Below, piece after piece: positions 15,126-23,646 of a DNA stretch of 37,272 nt. The DNA is from Actinomadura formosensis NBRC 14204. Its GTDB lineage: Bacteria; Actinomycetota; Actinomycetes; Streptosporangiales; Streptosporangiaceae. The translations under genes were made by a program, and so were the position numbers. The stretch spans positions 1 through 37,272 of the forward strand of contig NZ_BCQQ01000067.1 in the NCBI RefSeq assembly GCF_001552155.1, given 5' to 3'. The notes below the pieces were generated by a model that saw only the letters and a list, made by a program, of their open reading frames with translations, was not told the DNA's origin and made no database searches. Every line of letters starts with the position of its first letter. Position 1 is the first letter of the stretch.

Positions 15126-16558
15126 CAGACGCTCACAGGGGTCTCGACGACGTCCGGGGTGTCGGTGGATTCGTACGTGAAGGTGATGTCGCCCCAGGTG
15201 GACAGGGCGATGTCCAGTTCGCGGCTGTTCTTGGCGGCGGCGCGCAGGATGTCGGGGCCCTCGGCGAGGTAGTCGCGGCCCTCGTTCCGCGCCTTGATCA
15301 TCGCTTCGAGCGCGACGCGGTTGGCGGTGGCGCCGGCGGCGATGCCCATCGGGTGGCCGATCGTCCCGCCGCCGAACTGGAGGATCGAGTCCTCGCCGAG
15401 GTAGTGCAGAAGCTGGTGCATCTGCCCGGCGTGGATCCCGCCGGACGCGACCGGCATCGTGCCGGGCAGCGACGCCCACTCCTGGTCGAAGTACAGGCCC
15501 TTGACCGGGTCGGCGGCGACCTTGTCCAGGCGGAGGGTGTCGTAGTAGCCGCGGACGCTGTTCGGGTCGCCCTCCAGTTTGCCGACGACCGTTCCCGCGT
15601 GGATGTGGTCGACGCCGGCGAGCCGCATCCACTTGGCGATGACGCGGAAGTTCACACCGTGGCTCTTCTGCCGCGTGTACGTGGAGTGCCCTGCGCGGTG
15701 CAGATGCAGGAGGACGCCGTTCCTGCGCGCCCACTTGGCCATCGACTGGATCGCCGTGTAGCCGATGGTCAGGTCGATCATCACGATGACGCTGCCGAGT
15801 TCCTTGGCGAACTCGGCGCGCTCGTACATGTCCTCCATGGTCGCGGCGGTGACGTTGAGGTAGTGGCCCTTCACCTCGCCCGTGGCGGCCTGCGCCCGGT
15901 TGACGCCCTCCATGCAGTAGAGGAAACGGTCGCGCCAGCGCATGAACGGCTGGGAGTTGATGTTCTCGTCGTCCTTGGTGAAGTCGAGGCCGCCGCGGAG
16001 GGCCTCGTAGACGACACGCCCGTAGTTGCGGGCCGACAGGCCGAGCTTGGGCTTCACGGTCGCGCCCAGGAGCGGGCGGCCGAACTTGCCCAGGTACTCG
16101 CGTTCCATGACGATGCCGTGCGCCGGCCCCTGGAACGTCTTCACGTAGTGGGGCGGGATCCTCATGTCCTCCAGGCGCAGCGCCTTCAGCGCCTTGAACC
16201 CGAAGACGTTCCCGATGATGGACGACGTCAGGTTCGCGATCGACCCCTCCTCGAACAGGTCGAGGTCGTAGGCGATGTAGGCGATGAACTGGTTCTCCTG
16301 GCCCGGGACCGGCTCCACCTTGTAGCACTTGCCCTGGTAGTTCTCGTAGGAGGTGAGCCGGTCCGTCCACACGACCGTCCAGGTCGCGGTGGACGACTCG
16401 CCCGCGACGGCCGCGCCGGCCTCCTCCGGCGGCACGCCCGGCTGCGGCGTGATCCGGAAGGCGGCGAGGATGTCGCTGTCCTTCGGTTCGTAGTCCGGAC
16501 GCCAGTAGCCCATCTCCGCATAGGGGATCACGCCCGCCGACCATCTGCCCGAGCCCAT
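15125..16558 (-). CDS. rbcL: Rubisco large subunit, form I red-type
   Basis: The 477-residue catalytic subunit carboxylates ribulose 1,5-bisphosphate. Visible active-site motifs are TVKPKLGL (Lys169, Lys171), the carbamylation site GGLDFTKDDE (Lys195, Asp197, Glu198), HLHRAGH, the red-type signature HSTYTRQK, DHIHAGTVVGKLEGDP (loop 6 lysine) and FGGGTIGHPMG. The HSTYTRQK sequence and the linked cbbX place it in the red lineage. Actinobacterial members have been called form IE, but I cannot assign the subclade without a tree. The start is the ATG at 16558, behind GAAGGGAGAG. A longer frame to 16675 lacks such a signal. It is the first gene of rbcL-rbcS-cbbX. Confidence 0.97.
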   Translation of the reverse strand: MGSGRWSAGVIPYAEMGYWRPDYEPKDSDILAAFRITPQPGVPPEEAGAAVAGESSTATWTVVWTDRLTSYENYQGKCYKVEPVPGQENQFIAYIAYDLDLFEEGSIANLTSSIIGNVFGFKALKALRLEDMRIPPHYVKTFQGPAHGIVMEREYLGKFGRPLLGATVKPKLGLSARNYGRVVYEALRGGLDFTKDDENINSQPFMRWRDRFLYCMEGVNRAQAATGEVKGHYLNVTAATMEDMYERAEFAKELGSVIVMIDLTIGYTAIQSMAKWARRNGVLLHLHRAGHSTYTRQKSHGVNFRVIAKWMRLAGVDHIHAGTVVGKLEGDPNSVRGYYDTLRLDKVAADPVKGLYFDQEWASLPGTMPVASGGIHAGQMHQLLHYLGEDSILQFGGGTIGHPMGIAAGATANRVALEAMIKARNEGRDYLAEGPDILRAAAKNSRELDIALSTWGDITFTYESTDTPDVVETPVSV

Positions 16559-16690
16559 CGCCGCTCTCCCTTCGTGGGCGACGGAACACGGTGCCCGCCC
16601 CGGTGAAGGACGGCATGTCCCAGGGGTTTCGGAGCGGGCACCGCGTCCCGGTCGCGTGGAACCGTGACGCCTCAAGCTTCACCTCCCGAT

Positions 16691-16710
16691 ACTTGTGATG
16701 TCCATCAAGT
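16691..16710. promoter_or_regulatory. CbbR-type binding site 1
   Basis: ACTTG and CAAGT form a dyad separated by 10 nt, with an offset GATG/CATC pair inside. It lies in the rbcL-cbbR divergent region, resembles LysR-type T-N11-A sites, and sits about 130 bp before rbcL. Confidence 0.5.
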
Positions 16711-16730
16711 GTTCTACGGTGAAGATTGAG

Positions 16731-16744
16731 CATTCACTTGAATG
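16731..16744. promoter_or_regulatory. CbbR-type binding site 2
   Basis: CATTC and GAATG flank ACTT, a 14-bp dyad 20 bp downstream of site 1. It overlaps the region just before the cbbR start, as expected for autoregulation. Confidence 0.45.
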
Positions 16745-16756
16745 AGGAGGCCGGAC

Positions 16757-17692
16757 GTGACGGAGGCGCGGCTGCGGACGTTCGTCGCGCTCGCCGACAC
16801 CGGGTCGGTGCGGGCGGCGGCGCGGCGGCTGTATGTGACCGAGTCGGCGGTCTCGGCGGCGGTGGCCGCGCTGACCCGCGATCTCGGCGTCCCGCTCGTC
16901 CGGCGGGTGGGGCGGGGGGTCCGGCTGACCGCCGCAGGGGCCGTCTACGCCGGGTACGCGCGGCAGGTCCTCGGCCTGCTGGAGGAGGGGCGGGCGGCGG
17001 CGCGCGGCGCGGCCGATCCCGGGCGGGGGCCGCTGCGGCTGGCGGCGGTCACGACGGCCGCCGACCAGATCCTGCCCGAGTTGCTCGCCTCGTTCCGGGC
17101 CCGCTGGCCGGAGGTCGAGCTGACGCTGGAGGTGGGGCCGCGCCGCCAGGTGTGGAGCAGCCTCGCCGCGCACGAGGCCGATCTCGTGCTGGCCGGCCGG
17201 CCGCCCGCCGAGGTCGCGGCGACCGTGCTGGCCAGGCGCCCGAACGAGCTGGTGGTCGTGGGCGCGCCGGACGTCGCGGACGGGTTCGCGCCGGCCCGCA
17301 CCCCCTGGGTGATGCGCGAGCCGGGCTCGGGGACGCGGGCGAGCGCGGACGCCTACCTGGCCGACCGCGAGGTGGCGCCGCCCCGGCTCGTGCTCGGCTC
17401 GAACGGCGCGGTGATCGCGGGCGCGGCGGCCGGGCTCGGGGTGGCGCTGGTGTCGCGGGACGCCGTCGGCGCGGAGCTGGCCGCCGGGCGGCTCGTGGTG
17501 GTCGACGCGCCGGGGATGCCGCTCGACCGGCCCTGGCACGCGGTCGCCGGGGCGGTGCCGACCGCGACGACGCTGCTGTTCGTCCGGCACCTGCTGGACG
17601 CGCCCGGCTGGAGGCCCGCTGCGGCGGGCCCCACAGCGACACCGGTGGCGGGCCCGGCCGGACCGCGGTCAGGATCATCGCGGCGCCCCTAG
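16757..17692 (+). CDS. cbbR: LysR-type regulator of the cbb operon
   Basis: The 311-residue protein has a LysR N-terminal winged helix (LRTFVALADTGSVRAAARRL, then VTESAVSAAVAALTRDLG). A periplasmic-binding-like effector domain follows, from about 90 to 290. It is divergent from rbcL, the classic position of CbbR, which activates Calvin-cycle genes in response to metabolites such as RuBP or NADPH. The GTG at 16757 is preceded at ideal spacing by AGGAGG. The ATG at 16742 lies inside that SD sequence and is less likely. The C-terminus ends in a Pro/Ala/Gly-rich tail. Naming rests on context, since effector specificity cannot be read from sequence. Confidence 0.85.
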   Translation: MTEARLRTFVALADTGSVRAAARRLYVTESAVSAAVAALTRDLGVPLVRRVGRGVRLTAAGAVYAGYARQVLGLLEEGRAAARGAADPGRGPLRLAAVTTAADQILPELLASFRARWPEVELTLEVGPRRQVWSSLAAHEADLVLAGRPPAEVAATVLARRPNELVVVGAPDVADGFAPARTPWVMREPGSGTRASADAYLADREVAPPRLVLGSNGAVIAGAAAGLGVALVSRDAVGAELAAGRLVVVDAPGMPLDRPWHAVAGAVPTATTLLFVRHLLDAPGWRPAAAGPTATPVAGPAGPRSGSSRRP

Positions 17693-17784
17693 AGGAGTGC
17701 CGTCGCTCACATCGCCGTCCCCTCGCGCATGCCCGGCCGCCGACGCGACAGAATCAGGTTCGGACCCGTGAAAGGGGTGCATCG

Positions 17785-18963
17785 ATGACCGCCGACCGCC
17801 CGTACGACATCGTCCTGTTCGGCGCCACCGGCTTCACCGGCGCCCTCACCGCCGAGTACCTGGCCCGGCATGCCGATCCCGGGACGCGCTGGGCTCTCGC
17901 CGGACGCGACCGGGGCAGGCTCACGGCCGTCCGCGGCCGGCTGGCGGAGATCGATCCCGCGTGCGCCGGGGTGCCGCTGCTGCACGCCGACACCACCGAC
18001 GCCGCCTCCATCGAGGAGCTGGCGGAATCGTCGCGGGTCGTCATCACCACGGTCGGCCCCTACGTCAAGTACGGCGAGCCCCTGGTCGCGGCCTGCGCGC
18101 GCGCCGGTACCGACTATGTCGACCTCACCGGCGAGCCCACGTTCGTGGACCGCATGTACGTGAAGTACCACCGGGAGGCGGTGCGCAGCGGCGCGCGGAT
18201 CGTGCACGCCTGCGGGTTCGACTCGATCCCCCACGACCTCGGCGTCTACTTCACGGTCAAGCGGCTGCCCGAGGGCGTCCCGCTGCGCGTCGAGGGATTC
18301 CTGCGGGTGCGCGGGGACGCCTCCGGCGGCACCCTGCACTCGGCGATCGGCATCTTCGGGGACGCGGCCGGGATGCTGCGCGCCGGACGCGAACGCCGCC
18401 GGCTGGAGGACCGGCCCGCGGGCCGCCGGGTGCGCCTCGCACGCGGCCCGGTGCCGAAGGCCCGGGTCGGGGACGGCTGGACACTGCCGCTGCCCACCAT
18501 CGACCCGCAGATCGTCGTCCGGTCGGCGGCGGCGCTCGACCGCTACGGCCCCGACTTCTCCTACGGCCACTACGTCGCGGTCAGGCGGCTCGCGACCGCC
18601 GCCGCGATGGCGGCGGGCTCGGGCGCGCTGCTCGCGCTCGCCGCGCTCCCGCCGACCCGGAGCCTGCTGCTGCGGCTCCGCGCACCGGGCGAGGGGCCGT
18701 CGGCGCGGCGCCGCGCCCGCAACTGGTTCAGCGTGAAGTTCGTCGGCGAAGGCGGCGGCAGGCGGGTCGTCACCGAGGTCGCGGGCGGCGACCCCGGCTA
18801 CACCGAGACGGCCAAGATGCTCGCCGAGTCGGCGCTGTGCCTCGCCCATGACAACCTGCCCGCGACGTCCGGGCAGGTCACGACCGCGACGGCGATGGGC
18901 GACGCGCTGGTCGAGCGGCTCGTCAAGGCGGGGATCACCTTCCGCGTCCTGGCGGAGCGCTGA
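17785..18963 (+). CDS. Saccharopine-dehydrogenase-like / trans-acting enoyl-reductase-like oxidoreductase
   Basis: The 392-residue protein opens with a Rossmann NAD(P) site (DIVLFGATGFTG at 8-19). The saccharopine dehydrogenase-type segments TVGPYVKYGEPLVAACA, GTDYVDLTGEP and HACGFDSIPHDLGV follow. A hydrophobic stretch near 272-293 may associate with membrane. Its relatives include mycobacterial trans-acting enoyl reductases of cell-wall lipid synthesis, so a lipid role is as likely as an amino-acid one. The ATG at 17785 is preceded by AAAGGGGTG. It is co-directional with cbbR across 92 bp, but no functional link to carbon fixation is evident. Confidence 0.85.
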   Translation: MTADRPYDIVLFGATGFTGALTAEYLARHADPGTRWALAGRDRGRLTAVRGRLAEIDPACAGVPLLHADTTDAASIEELAESSRVVITTVGPYVKYGEPLVAACARAGTDYVDLTGEPTFVDRMYVKYHREAVRSGARIVHACGFDSIPHDLGVYFTVKRLPEGVPLRVEGFLRVRGDASGGTLHSAIGIFGDAAGMLRAGRERRRLEDRPAGRRVRLARGPVPKARVGDGWTLPLPTIDPQIVVRSAAALDRYGPDFSYGHYVAVRRLATAAAMAAGSGALLALAALPPTRSLLLRLRAPGEGPSARRRARNWFSVKFVGEGGGRRVVTEVAGGDPGYTETAKMLAESALCLAHDNLPATSGQVTTATAMGDALVERLVKAGITFRVLAER

Positions 18964-19010
18964 TCCGGGTACCGCCGGCCACCGCCCGATGAGGGCGGCG
19001 GCGGGACGGT

Positions 19011-20150
19011 TCAGCCGCGGCGGCCGGGGATGGGGATGACGGCCTCCACCGTCGTCCCGGCGCCGGGCCGGCTCCGCACCGCGACCCGGCCGCCGAGCAG
19101 TTCGGCGCGCTCGCGCATGCCGCGCAGGCCGTAGGAGTCGGGGCGGCGGCCCCGGCCGCCGCGGGCGAGGACGTCCCGCATCGAAAAGCCGAGCCCGTCG
19201 TCGGCGATCTTCAGCCGTATCCGGTCGCTGGAGTGCTCCAGCAGCAGGTCGACGCGGTTCGCGGACGCGTGCCGCAGGCTGTTGCCGACCGCCTCCTGCG
19301 CGATCCGGTACAGCGCGGTCTGCACGTGGTCGGGCAGCTCGTCCTCCAGCTCGCCCTCGACGGTCACCGTCACGTCGATCACGCCGGACGGCCCAGGACC
19401 GTCCCCCGCCTCCCGGGCCAGGGTGGCGAGCGCCGCCGACAGGCCGAGATCGTCCAGGACGGGCGGGCGCAGCCCCCCGATCGCCGCGCGGGTCTCCCCC
19501 GCCGCCAGCTCGCACAGCCGCCGCGCCATCATGATCTGCGCCAGCGCCTCCGGATGGTGCTCGGGCAGCGCCCGCTCGGCGGCCGACAGGTGGAAGCCGA
19601 GGCTGGCGAGCCGCTGCGCGATGCCATCGTGGATCTCCCGGCTGAGCCGCGACCACTCCGCCTCCTGCGCCTCCACGGCCCGCTCGGCGAACCGCTCGGC
19701 GGCGTGCTCGCGCTCGCGGGCGGTGCGCAGCCGGCGGCACGACGACAGCACCGGCGCGAACAGCTCGGCGAGCGCGGTGACGAGCGCGAGATCCTCCGGC
19801 AGGGCGGGCCCGGCGGACCGGACGTCCACGACCGCGATCACGCCGCCGTCGCCGTGCACCGGGATCGCGGCGCCGCGTCCGTCCGCGTGCGCGCGGACCC
19901 GGCCGTGCGCGGCGGCCCAGCCGGCATCGCCCTCCCCCAGCGGGACGGGCGGGCCCGGCCATTCGAGGGCGCGCTCCTCCTCGTCCAGGACGTACACGTC
20001 GCAGAACGTCAGCGCCCGCGCGGACCGTACGACGAGCCCGGCCAGCTCCTCGGCCATCCGCGGCAGCTCCCGGTCGGAGCAGGCCGCGGCCACGACGCGG
20101 ACGAGCAGATCCGTCCCGCGGCCGGCGAGCAGCTCCAGCGGGGACGTCAC
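19011..20150 (-). CDS. NarL-family sensor histidine kinase with GAF-like input
   Basis: The 379-residue kinase appears soluble. Residues 1-135 form a GAF-like sensory region, and a coiled helix follows. The HisKA_3 dimerisation domain carries the phospho-acceptor His174 (SREIHDGIAQRLA). The HATPase domain includes the N box (YRIAQEAVGNSLRHA), the G1 box (IADDGLGF) and GLRGMRERAELLGG. The GTG start at 20150 overlaps the response-regulator stop as GTGA. No transmembrane segments are seen, so the stimulus is probably intracellular. The pair sits between the Rubisco operon and phosphoribulokinase. Confidence 0.92.
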   Translation of the reverse strand: MTSPLELLAGRGTDLLVRVVAAACSDRELPRMAEELAGLVVRSARALTFCDVYVLDEEERALEWPGPPVPLGEGDAGWAAAHGRVRAHADGRGAAIPVHGDGGVIAVVDVRSAGPALPEDLALVTALAELFAPVLSSCRRLRTAREREHAAERFAERAVEAQEAEWSRLSREIHDGIAQRLASLGFHLSAAERALPEHHPEALAQIMMARRLCELAAGETRAAIGGLRPPVLDDLGLSAALATLAREAGDGPGPSGVIDVTVTVEGELEDELPDHVQTALYRIAQEAVGNSLRHASANRVDLLLEHSSDRIRLKIADDGLGFSMRDVLARGGRGRRPDSYGLRGMRERAELLGGRVAVRSRPGAGTTVEAVIPIPGRRG

Positions 20151-20803
20151 CGGAACAGGCCCTCGCGCAGCGCGACCGCGATCGCCGCCGACCGGTCGGT
20201 GACCTCCAGCTTGCGGTACAGGGCGCGCAGGTGGCTCTTGACGGTCTCCTCGCTCAGCACGAGCCGCGCCGCGATCGCCTTGTTGGACAGGCCGCCGACC
20301 AGCAGCGACAGCACCTCGCTCTCGCGCTGGGTGAGGCCCCGGTTGGCGCCCGGCCAGAACTCGCCGCGGGTCAGCCGGGCCGCGGTCACCGCCATCCGGC
20401 CGGCGAGCGTCGGGTCGACGACCGTCTCGCCCTGCGCGACCTCCTCCAGCCGCCGGACCAGCTCGGGGCCGTCCACCCGCTTGAGCAGGTAGCCGCCGGC
20501 GCCCGCCCGCAGCGCCTCGAAGACGTACTGCTCGTCGTCGTACACCGACAGGAACACCACCCGCGCCTCCGGGACGCGCCCGCTGATCAGCCGGCAGAGA
20601 TCGAGGCCGCTCTCCGGGCCGAGCCGCACGTCCAGCAGGACGACATCCGGGCGCAGCGTCGTGACCAGGCGGGCCGCCTCGTCCCCCGTTCCCGCCTGGC
20701 CCACGACGCGCACCCGCCCGGAGAACCCGGCCAGCATCGCCTGCAGCCCGGCGAGGATCATCTCGTGGTCGTCGACCAGGACGACGCGTACGGGTGCACT
20801 CAT
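20147..20803 (-). CDS. NarL/FixJ response regulator
   Basis: The 218-residue protein has an N-terminal receiver domain with the acidic pair DD at 11-12, phospho-acceptor Asp58 (VVLLDVRLG) and a conserved lysine in GGYLLKR. A C-terminal LuxR-type HTH follows (LTQRESEVLSLLVGGLSNKAIAARL...VKSHLRALYRKLEV). It is cognate to the kinase encoded immediately downstream with a 4-nt overlap. It is divergent from phosphoribulokinase across 161 bp, so that gene is a plausible target. Confidence 0.93.
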   Translation of the reverse strand: MSAPVRVVLVDDHEMILAGLQAMLAGFSGRVRVVGQAGTGDEAARLVTTLRPDVVLLDVRLGPESGLDLCRLISGRVPEARVVFLSVYDDEQYVFEALRAGAGGYLLKRVDGPELVRRLEEVAQGETVVDPTLAGRMAVTAARLTRGEFWPGANRGLTQRESEVLSLLVGGLSNKAIAARLVLSEETVKSHLRALYRKLEVTDRSAAIAVALREGLFR

Positions 20804-20931
20804 TCCCGCACGATAACAACCGCGATCCGCCTGCCGGCGGCCCCGGTCCGGGGAGTGCCTCCGGTGCTCTCACCCCCCCTCTCCCCTGATTGGGGGACGC
20901 GTCCGCGACCGGGTCCTCGTACCGTCTTCTA

Positions 20932-20947
20932 CGAAAACCGGATTTCG
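20932..20947. promoter_or_regulatory. Inverted repeat before phosphoribulokinase
   Basis: CGAAA-N6-TTTCG lies 17 bp before the prk start codon in the region shared with the response regulator. It may be an operator or part of the 5' UTR. Arms are only 5 bp, so significance is modest. Confidence 0.35.
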
Positions 20948-20964
20948 CAGGACGGAGGTGCCAG

Positions 20965-21936
20965 GTGCCCCATCGGATCGTGCACATGCTCCGGGCGCGC
21001 GGGTCGGGCCGCCGCCCCGTCATGCTCGCCATCGCGGGCGACAGCGCGGCGGGCAAGACCACCCTGACCAGGGGGCTCGTGGAGTGCCTCGGGGCCGACC
21101 GGATGACCGCGGTCTGCGTGGACGACTACCACCGCTACGACCGCGCCGAACGGGCCGGCAAGCCGTTCACGGCGCTGCACCCCGACTGCAACCACATCGA
21201 CATCATGGAGCAGCACCTCCAACTGCTGTCGATGGGCGAGCCGGTCCTGAAGCCCGTCTACGACCACTCGACCGGCGAGCTCGTCCGGCCGGAGCTGGTC
21301 GAACCCCGCGACTTCGTGATCGTCGAGGGCCTCCTGCCGCTGCACACCAGGATGGCGCGGGCCTGCTTCGACATCACCGTCTACCTCGACCCGCCCGAGC
21401 CGCTGCGGCACTCCTGGAAGGTGCACCGCGACTGCGACAAGCGCGGCTACAGCCCGGAGCAGGTCATGGCGGAGCTGGCCCGCCGCGAACAGGAGAGCGC
21501 CGCCTACATCCGCCCGCAGCGCAAGCACGCCGACATCGTCGTCCGGTTCGCGCCCGTCGCCGGCCGCCTCGACCCGCCCGGCACGCCGCTCTCCGCCGAG
21601 CTGCTGCTGCGCCCCACGATCGACCATCCCGAGCTGGCCGACGTCCTGGACAGCGGCTACGGTGACACCGAGACCGCCATGCACCTGCGGCTGCACCGCG
21701 ACGACGACGGCCGTCCCGTCGACGCCCTGCACGTCCACGGATACGTCTCGCCCGAGGAGTCGCAGGTCGTCAAGAAGGCCATCTGGGAGCGGCTCGGCCC
21801 GCGCGCCGGCGCCGCGCTGCCCGACCCCGACGCCCTCGGCCGGCTGGGCGACGCCGGGACCAGCGACCCGCTCGCCATCACCCAGCTCCTGCTGCTCTAC
21901 CACCTGCTCGACGCGGACCACCGCCAGGCGGCGTAG
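20965..21936 (+). CDS. prk: Phosphoribulokinase
   Basis: The 323-residue enzyme phosphorylates ribulose 5-phosphate to the Rubisco substrate RuBP and is diagnostic for the Calvin cycle. It has a P-loop, GDSAAGKTT (25-33). It also has the PRK motifs CVDDYHRYDR, TALHPDCNHIDIMEQHL, KPVYDHSTGE, IVEGLLPLHT and RDCDKRGYSPEQV. The match to PRK is closer than to uridine kinase, because of the HP-x-CNH-x-D segment and the length. The GTG at 20965 follows GGAGGTG. It stands alone, divergent from the two-component system, and ends at a strong hairpin shared with the potassium-channel gene. Confidence 0.95.
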   Translation: MPHRIVHMLRARGSGRRPVMLAIAGDSAAGKTTLTRGLVECLGADRMTAVCVDDYHRYDRAERAGKPFTALHPDCNHIDIMEQHLQLLSMGEPVLKPVYDHSTGELVRPELVEPRDFVIVEGLLPLHTRMARACFDITVYLDPPEPLRHSWKVHRDCDKRGYSPEQVMAELARREQESAAYIRPQRKHADIVVRFAPVAGRLDPPGTPLSAELLLRPTIDHPELADVLDSGYGDTETAMHLRLHRDDDGRPVDALHVHGYVSPEESQVVKKAIWERLGPRAGAALPDPDALGRLGDAGTSDPLAITQLLLLYHLLDADHRQAA

Positions 21937-22030
21937 GGGCCGCCGCCTGGCGGCGCAAAGGCTCCGCATGCGCGCGGGGAGGCCCCGGGGTTTCCCTGGA
22001 CCTGTGCCCCGGGCCGCGCGCAGGCGGCCG

Positions 22031-22063
22031 CCGGGAGGGCGCCCGCCGCGGGCGCCCTCCCGG
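22031..22063. terminator. Bidirectional terminator between prk and the potassium channel
   Basis: Perfect 15-bp stem (22031-22045 with 22049-22063, loop CCG) between two convergent genes. Confidence 0.8.
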
Positions 22064-22069
22064 CACCGG

Positions 22070-23128
22070 TCAGAGCTCGCCCCAGGGGATCACCGGGCGG
22101 TCGGGGGCGACCACCGCCAGGGACTGGCCGCCGCGGACCATCTCCCCCGGCATGGACGTGAGCCGGAAGCGGGCGTTGGGACGGTGCGACTCGCCGACCG
22201 CGAGAAGCGTGCTGCCCCGGCGGAGCAGGAAGATCGCCACATCGAGGCGGGACCATTCGCCCGCGTCCTCGGGGACGTCCACGCGGTACAGCGTGCCGTC
22301 CGTGTCGAGGGTGCTCGCGAGGTTGTGGTAGATGGCGGCCACGCCCGGGTTGCGGATCGCGACCGCGACCACCGCCGGGTCGTCGATGTCGACCGGCTCG
22401 ATGTCGGCGCTGACCAGGTTCAGCGCCTCGGTGATCTCCGTGCGGCGGCCGCCGTCGCGCAGCCCGGCCAGCAGATGCGCGGACGGCTCCCCGCACCGCC
22501 GCAGATAGGCCGACACGCCCAGCATGACGCGGACGGTCTCGTCGTCGGAGCGTCCGACGACCAGTACGGTCCGCGCCTTCTCCAGGCATGCCCGCTCGTA
22601 GGCGGTGTCGTCGTTGGCGACCACCTCGTAGAGGTCCGGGTCGGGGTTCTCGCCCGTCAGCTCCTCCGGCCAGAAGAGCGCGACGACGGGCGTCTTCACG
22701 AACTCGGGGTCGGCGCGCAACTGGCCGATGATGGCCCGCAGCGCGTCGCGGTCGTAGCCGACGACCACGATGTGGTCCCGCCGGTGCAGTTGCGCGTGGC
22801 CGTTCGCCTTCATGGTCCTGCCCTTCGCCATCCAGAGCGTCAGCTCGGCGAACAGCACGAGCCCCGCGGTGAGCCCGGCCACGATGATCAGCACGCCGCC
22901 GACCCGCCCGCCGGGCGTGGCCGGGGCGAGATCGCCGTACCCGGTGGTGGTGCCGCTGACGAAGAAGTACCAGAAGTACTCGTGCGGCTTCTTGATCTTG
23001 GCGCCCGGATCCTCGAACACCGCGATGAGCAGCCAGCCCACCAGGAACGCGGCGAGGAGCACGAGCGCGGGGGCGCGCCAGGTCCGCGCGGTGAAGCGGC
23101 TGACCAGGCGCAACAGCACGATCGGCAT
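22070..23128 (-). CDS. Potassium channel with C-terminal RCK/TrkA domains
   Basis: This 352-residue membrane protein has a helix at about 20-38, a pore region with selectivity filter TTTGYGD (60-66), a second helix at about 77-99 and a cytosolic RCK part. The RCK part starts with a Rossmann-like HIVVVGY (119-125) and ends in a TrkA-C-like region. This 2TM-plus-RCK plan is that of ligand-gated bacterial K+ channels such as MthK. I favour the ATG at 23128. A TTGACG element 30 bp upstream suggests a leaderless transcript. A GTG at 23179 would add 17 residues that overlap this promoter-like sequence. Confidence 0.88.
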   Translation of the reverse strand: MPIVLLRLVSRFTARTWRAPALVLLAAFLVGWLLIAVFEDPGAKIKKPHEYFWYFFVSGTTTGYGDLAPATPGGRVGGVLIIVAGLTAGLVLFAELTLWMAKGRTMKANGHAQLHRRDHIVVVGYDRDALRAIIGQLRADPEFVKTPVVALFWPEELTGENPDPDLYEVVANDDTAYERACLEKARTVLVVGRSDDETVRVMLGVSAYLRRCGEPSAHLLAGLRDGGRRTEITEALNLVSADIEPVDIDDPAVVAVAIRNPGVAAIYHNLASTLDTDGTLYRVDVPEDAGEWSRLDVAIFLLRRGSTLLAVGESHRPNARFRLTSMPGEMVRGGQSLAVVAPDRPVIPWGEL

Positions 23129-23226
23129 TCGCGCAGCGTTGCAGCGGACAAAACCCCACGTCAAGCGCGGTTCGGTCACGGTGTGCGACGCTCACCGGCC
23201 GGACCCGGCCACCGGGCGGCCGGGGC

Positions 23227-23577
23227 TCAGCCGGCCGGGCCCCGCTTCAGGACGCGCGACAGCGCCGCCGCCACCTCCTCCGACAGGCCGCCGTCGGACG
23301 GCCGCTCCGCGCCGGAGTGCACCAGGGCCGCAGTGCCCGGCTCGTCCCGCACGGCGTCGCGGGTGTGGCCGCAGGCGCGGCACTCGACCTCGCCGAGCCG
23401 GCACACCAGCGCGGTCGAGCCGCAGGCCGCGCAGCGGTCCAGGTCGTCCGCCCAGTCGCCGCCGGCCTGGCAGCCCGGGCAGATCAGGACCTGGTGGTCC
23501 GCCCGGACCCCGCGCTTCCACGGGCTGGCGCCGCGCACGGGATCGGTCTGCCGCACCCCGCAGCGGAAGCAGGGCAT
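23227..23577 (-). CDS. Small zinc-ribbon protein of unknown function
   Basis: The 116-residue protein has four CxxC knuckles (C3/C6, C33/C36, C49/C52, C66/C69), enough for two zinc sites, then a helical 45-residue tail. Rubredoxin- or ribosome-associated zinc ribbons look like this, but I do not recognise a named family. The ATG at 23577 is preceded by GGAGGTG. It is separated from the peroxiredoxin gene upstream by 69 bp, co-directional with it, and may be its last operon member. Confidence 0.7.
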   Translation of the reverse strand: MPCFRCGVRQTDPVRGASPWKRGVRADHQVLICPGCQAGGDWADDLDRCAACGSTALVCRLGEVECRACGHTRDAVRDEPGTAALVHSGAERPSDGGLSEEVAAALSRVLKRGPAG

Positions 23578-23646
23578 CAACACCTCCACAGGTGCGTGGA
23601 CCGGTTCCGGCCACCGGCTCGGCCAGGCCCGGACCGGTCCGTCCGC

